DNA of 64,000 bases, taken from positions 1 to 64,000 of the forward strand of contig CALKES010000005.1 in assembly GCA_938084715.1 (NCBI GenBank), read 5' to 3'. Of the stretch, positions 63,785-64,000 are shown one piece after another. This DNA comes from Candidatus Bipolaricaulota bacterium. GTDB taxonomy: Bacteria > Bipolaricaulota > Bipolaricaulia > Bipolaricaulales > Bipolaricaulaceae. The notes under the pieces are model-generated. The model saw nothing but the letters and a program-made list of their open reading frames with translations, searched no databases and was not told the origin of the DNA. The translations under genes and the position numbers were made by a program. Position 1 is the stretch's first letter; the number at the start of each line of letters is the position of its first letter.

Positions 63785-64000
63785 CTACACCTCCCCCCGG
63801 GAGAGGGCGAACCGGTGGAGGACGACCCACGCCCCGATCGCCACCTCCACCGCGATCAAGAGGTTGGCGGCGATGAAGTAGGCGGTTCCCCTCCTTCCCA
63901 GGAGGAGGAGCGCTCCCGCCAGGGCGAGGATCACGACGATTGACCCGTACTCGGCCCACTCCAAGGTGGGCTCGCGGAGCTCCGCGCTCAGGCGCTCGAC
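63785..64000 (-). CDS. membrane protein, N-terminal part beyond the window (probable Mrp-complex subunit)
   Basis: Seventy-one codons of an open frame run in from the right edge and stop directly before mrpC. They encode two membrane helices (YGSIVVILALAGALLLLG and an AANLLIAVEVAIGAWVVL segment) and a short charged end (RFALSRGEV). By position it should be MrpB or another small subunit, but I see no diagnostic MrpB motif, so the name is left open. Confidence 0.6.
   Translation of the reverse strand, partial: VERLSAELREPTLEWAEYGSIVVILALAGALLLLGRRGTAYFIAANLLIAVEVAIGAWVVLHRFALSRGEV

Overview
This is a GC-rich, very compact chromosomal window, almost all of it coding, with many 4-bp start/stop overlaps. 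It has no rRNA, tRNA, CRISPR array, transposase or phage gene that I can recognise. The organism is a bacterium, probably diderm. It carries the full lipoprotein maturation set (lgt, lspA, lnt), signal peptidase I, RseP, MacB/LolD-like export genes, an LPG-flippase-like protein and several lipobox proteins. GlyRS is the single-chain alpha2 type, and the partial Mrp/complex-I-like antiporter operon at the right edge suggests ion-gradient bioenergetics. An uncultured lineage such as Bipolaricaulota (Acetothermia) would fit, but that is a guess and nothing here proves it.

Layout. 1-15.8 kb: partial ispD and a propeller lipoprotein, prmC with a divergent FtsE/FtsX-like pair, a leftward operon (cobB-pncC-flippase-secreted protein-ATPase-permease), yebC, two genes that appear broken by single-base shifts (9.1 and 13.7 kb), tilS-rseP, and an MsbA-like exporter. 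15.8-22.2 kb: an accessory island of lower GC. Three 60-base lines I counted inside it gave 58-63%, against 75% for one line in a flank. It holds only secreted or anchored proteins: paralogous FG-GAP/VCBS propellers with cysteine-rich modules, a Cys-rich protein with a C-terminal membrane segment, an unknown secreted protein, and an anchored protein with a strict 28-residue repeat. Between two of the propeller ORFs lies what looks like a complete -1 programmed ribosomal frameshift signal (19071-19114). It would fuse them into one protein of about 877 residues. This is the most interesting item in the window.

22.3-27.5 kb: a thiamine transporter operon (thiB-thiP-thiQ) behind a TPP riboswitch, then thiL. 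27.6-39.3 kb: housekeeping genes, namely rsmA, a PPP phosphatase, orn, a Mo-cofactor oxidoreductase, lepB with an inserted PDZ domain, rplS, a SPOUT methyltransferase, lspA-tmk-dnaN, and lgt-alaS divergent from lnt with a shared palindromic -10. 39.3-44.3 kb: a PKD lipoprotein and an ECF-sigma operon whose second gene resembles an anti-sigma factor with a CBM48 sensor domain. 44.5-47.8 kb: an oligopeptide-type ABC importer (binding protein and two permeases, no ATPases). 47.9-54.1 kb: eno, ftsB-like, dnaE and yvcK-like. 54.2-64 kb: an Ig-repeat lipoprotein, a 19-residue CGGC-ending peptide gene with its own promoter, glyRS, malQ, cell-envelope proteins of unknown function, a 48-residue membrane protein with a decayed copy nearby, and mrpD-mrpC plus an incomplete upstream gene.

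Gene starts often use GTG or TTG. Several genes have a TANNNT -10 element only 6-9 bases before the start codon, which implies leaderless messages. All functional calls come from reading motifs; no database search was run.
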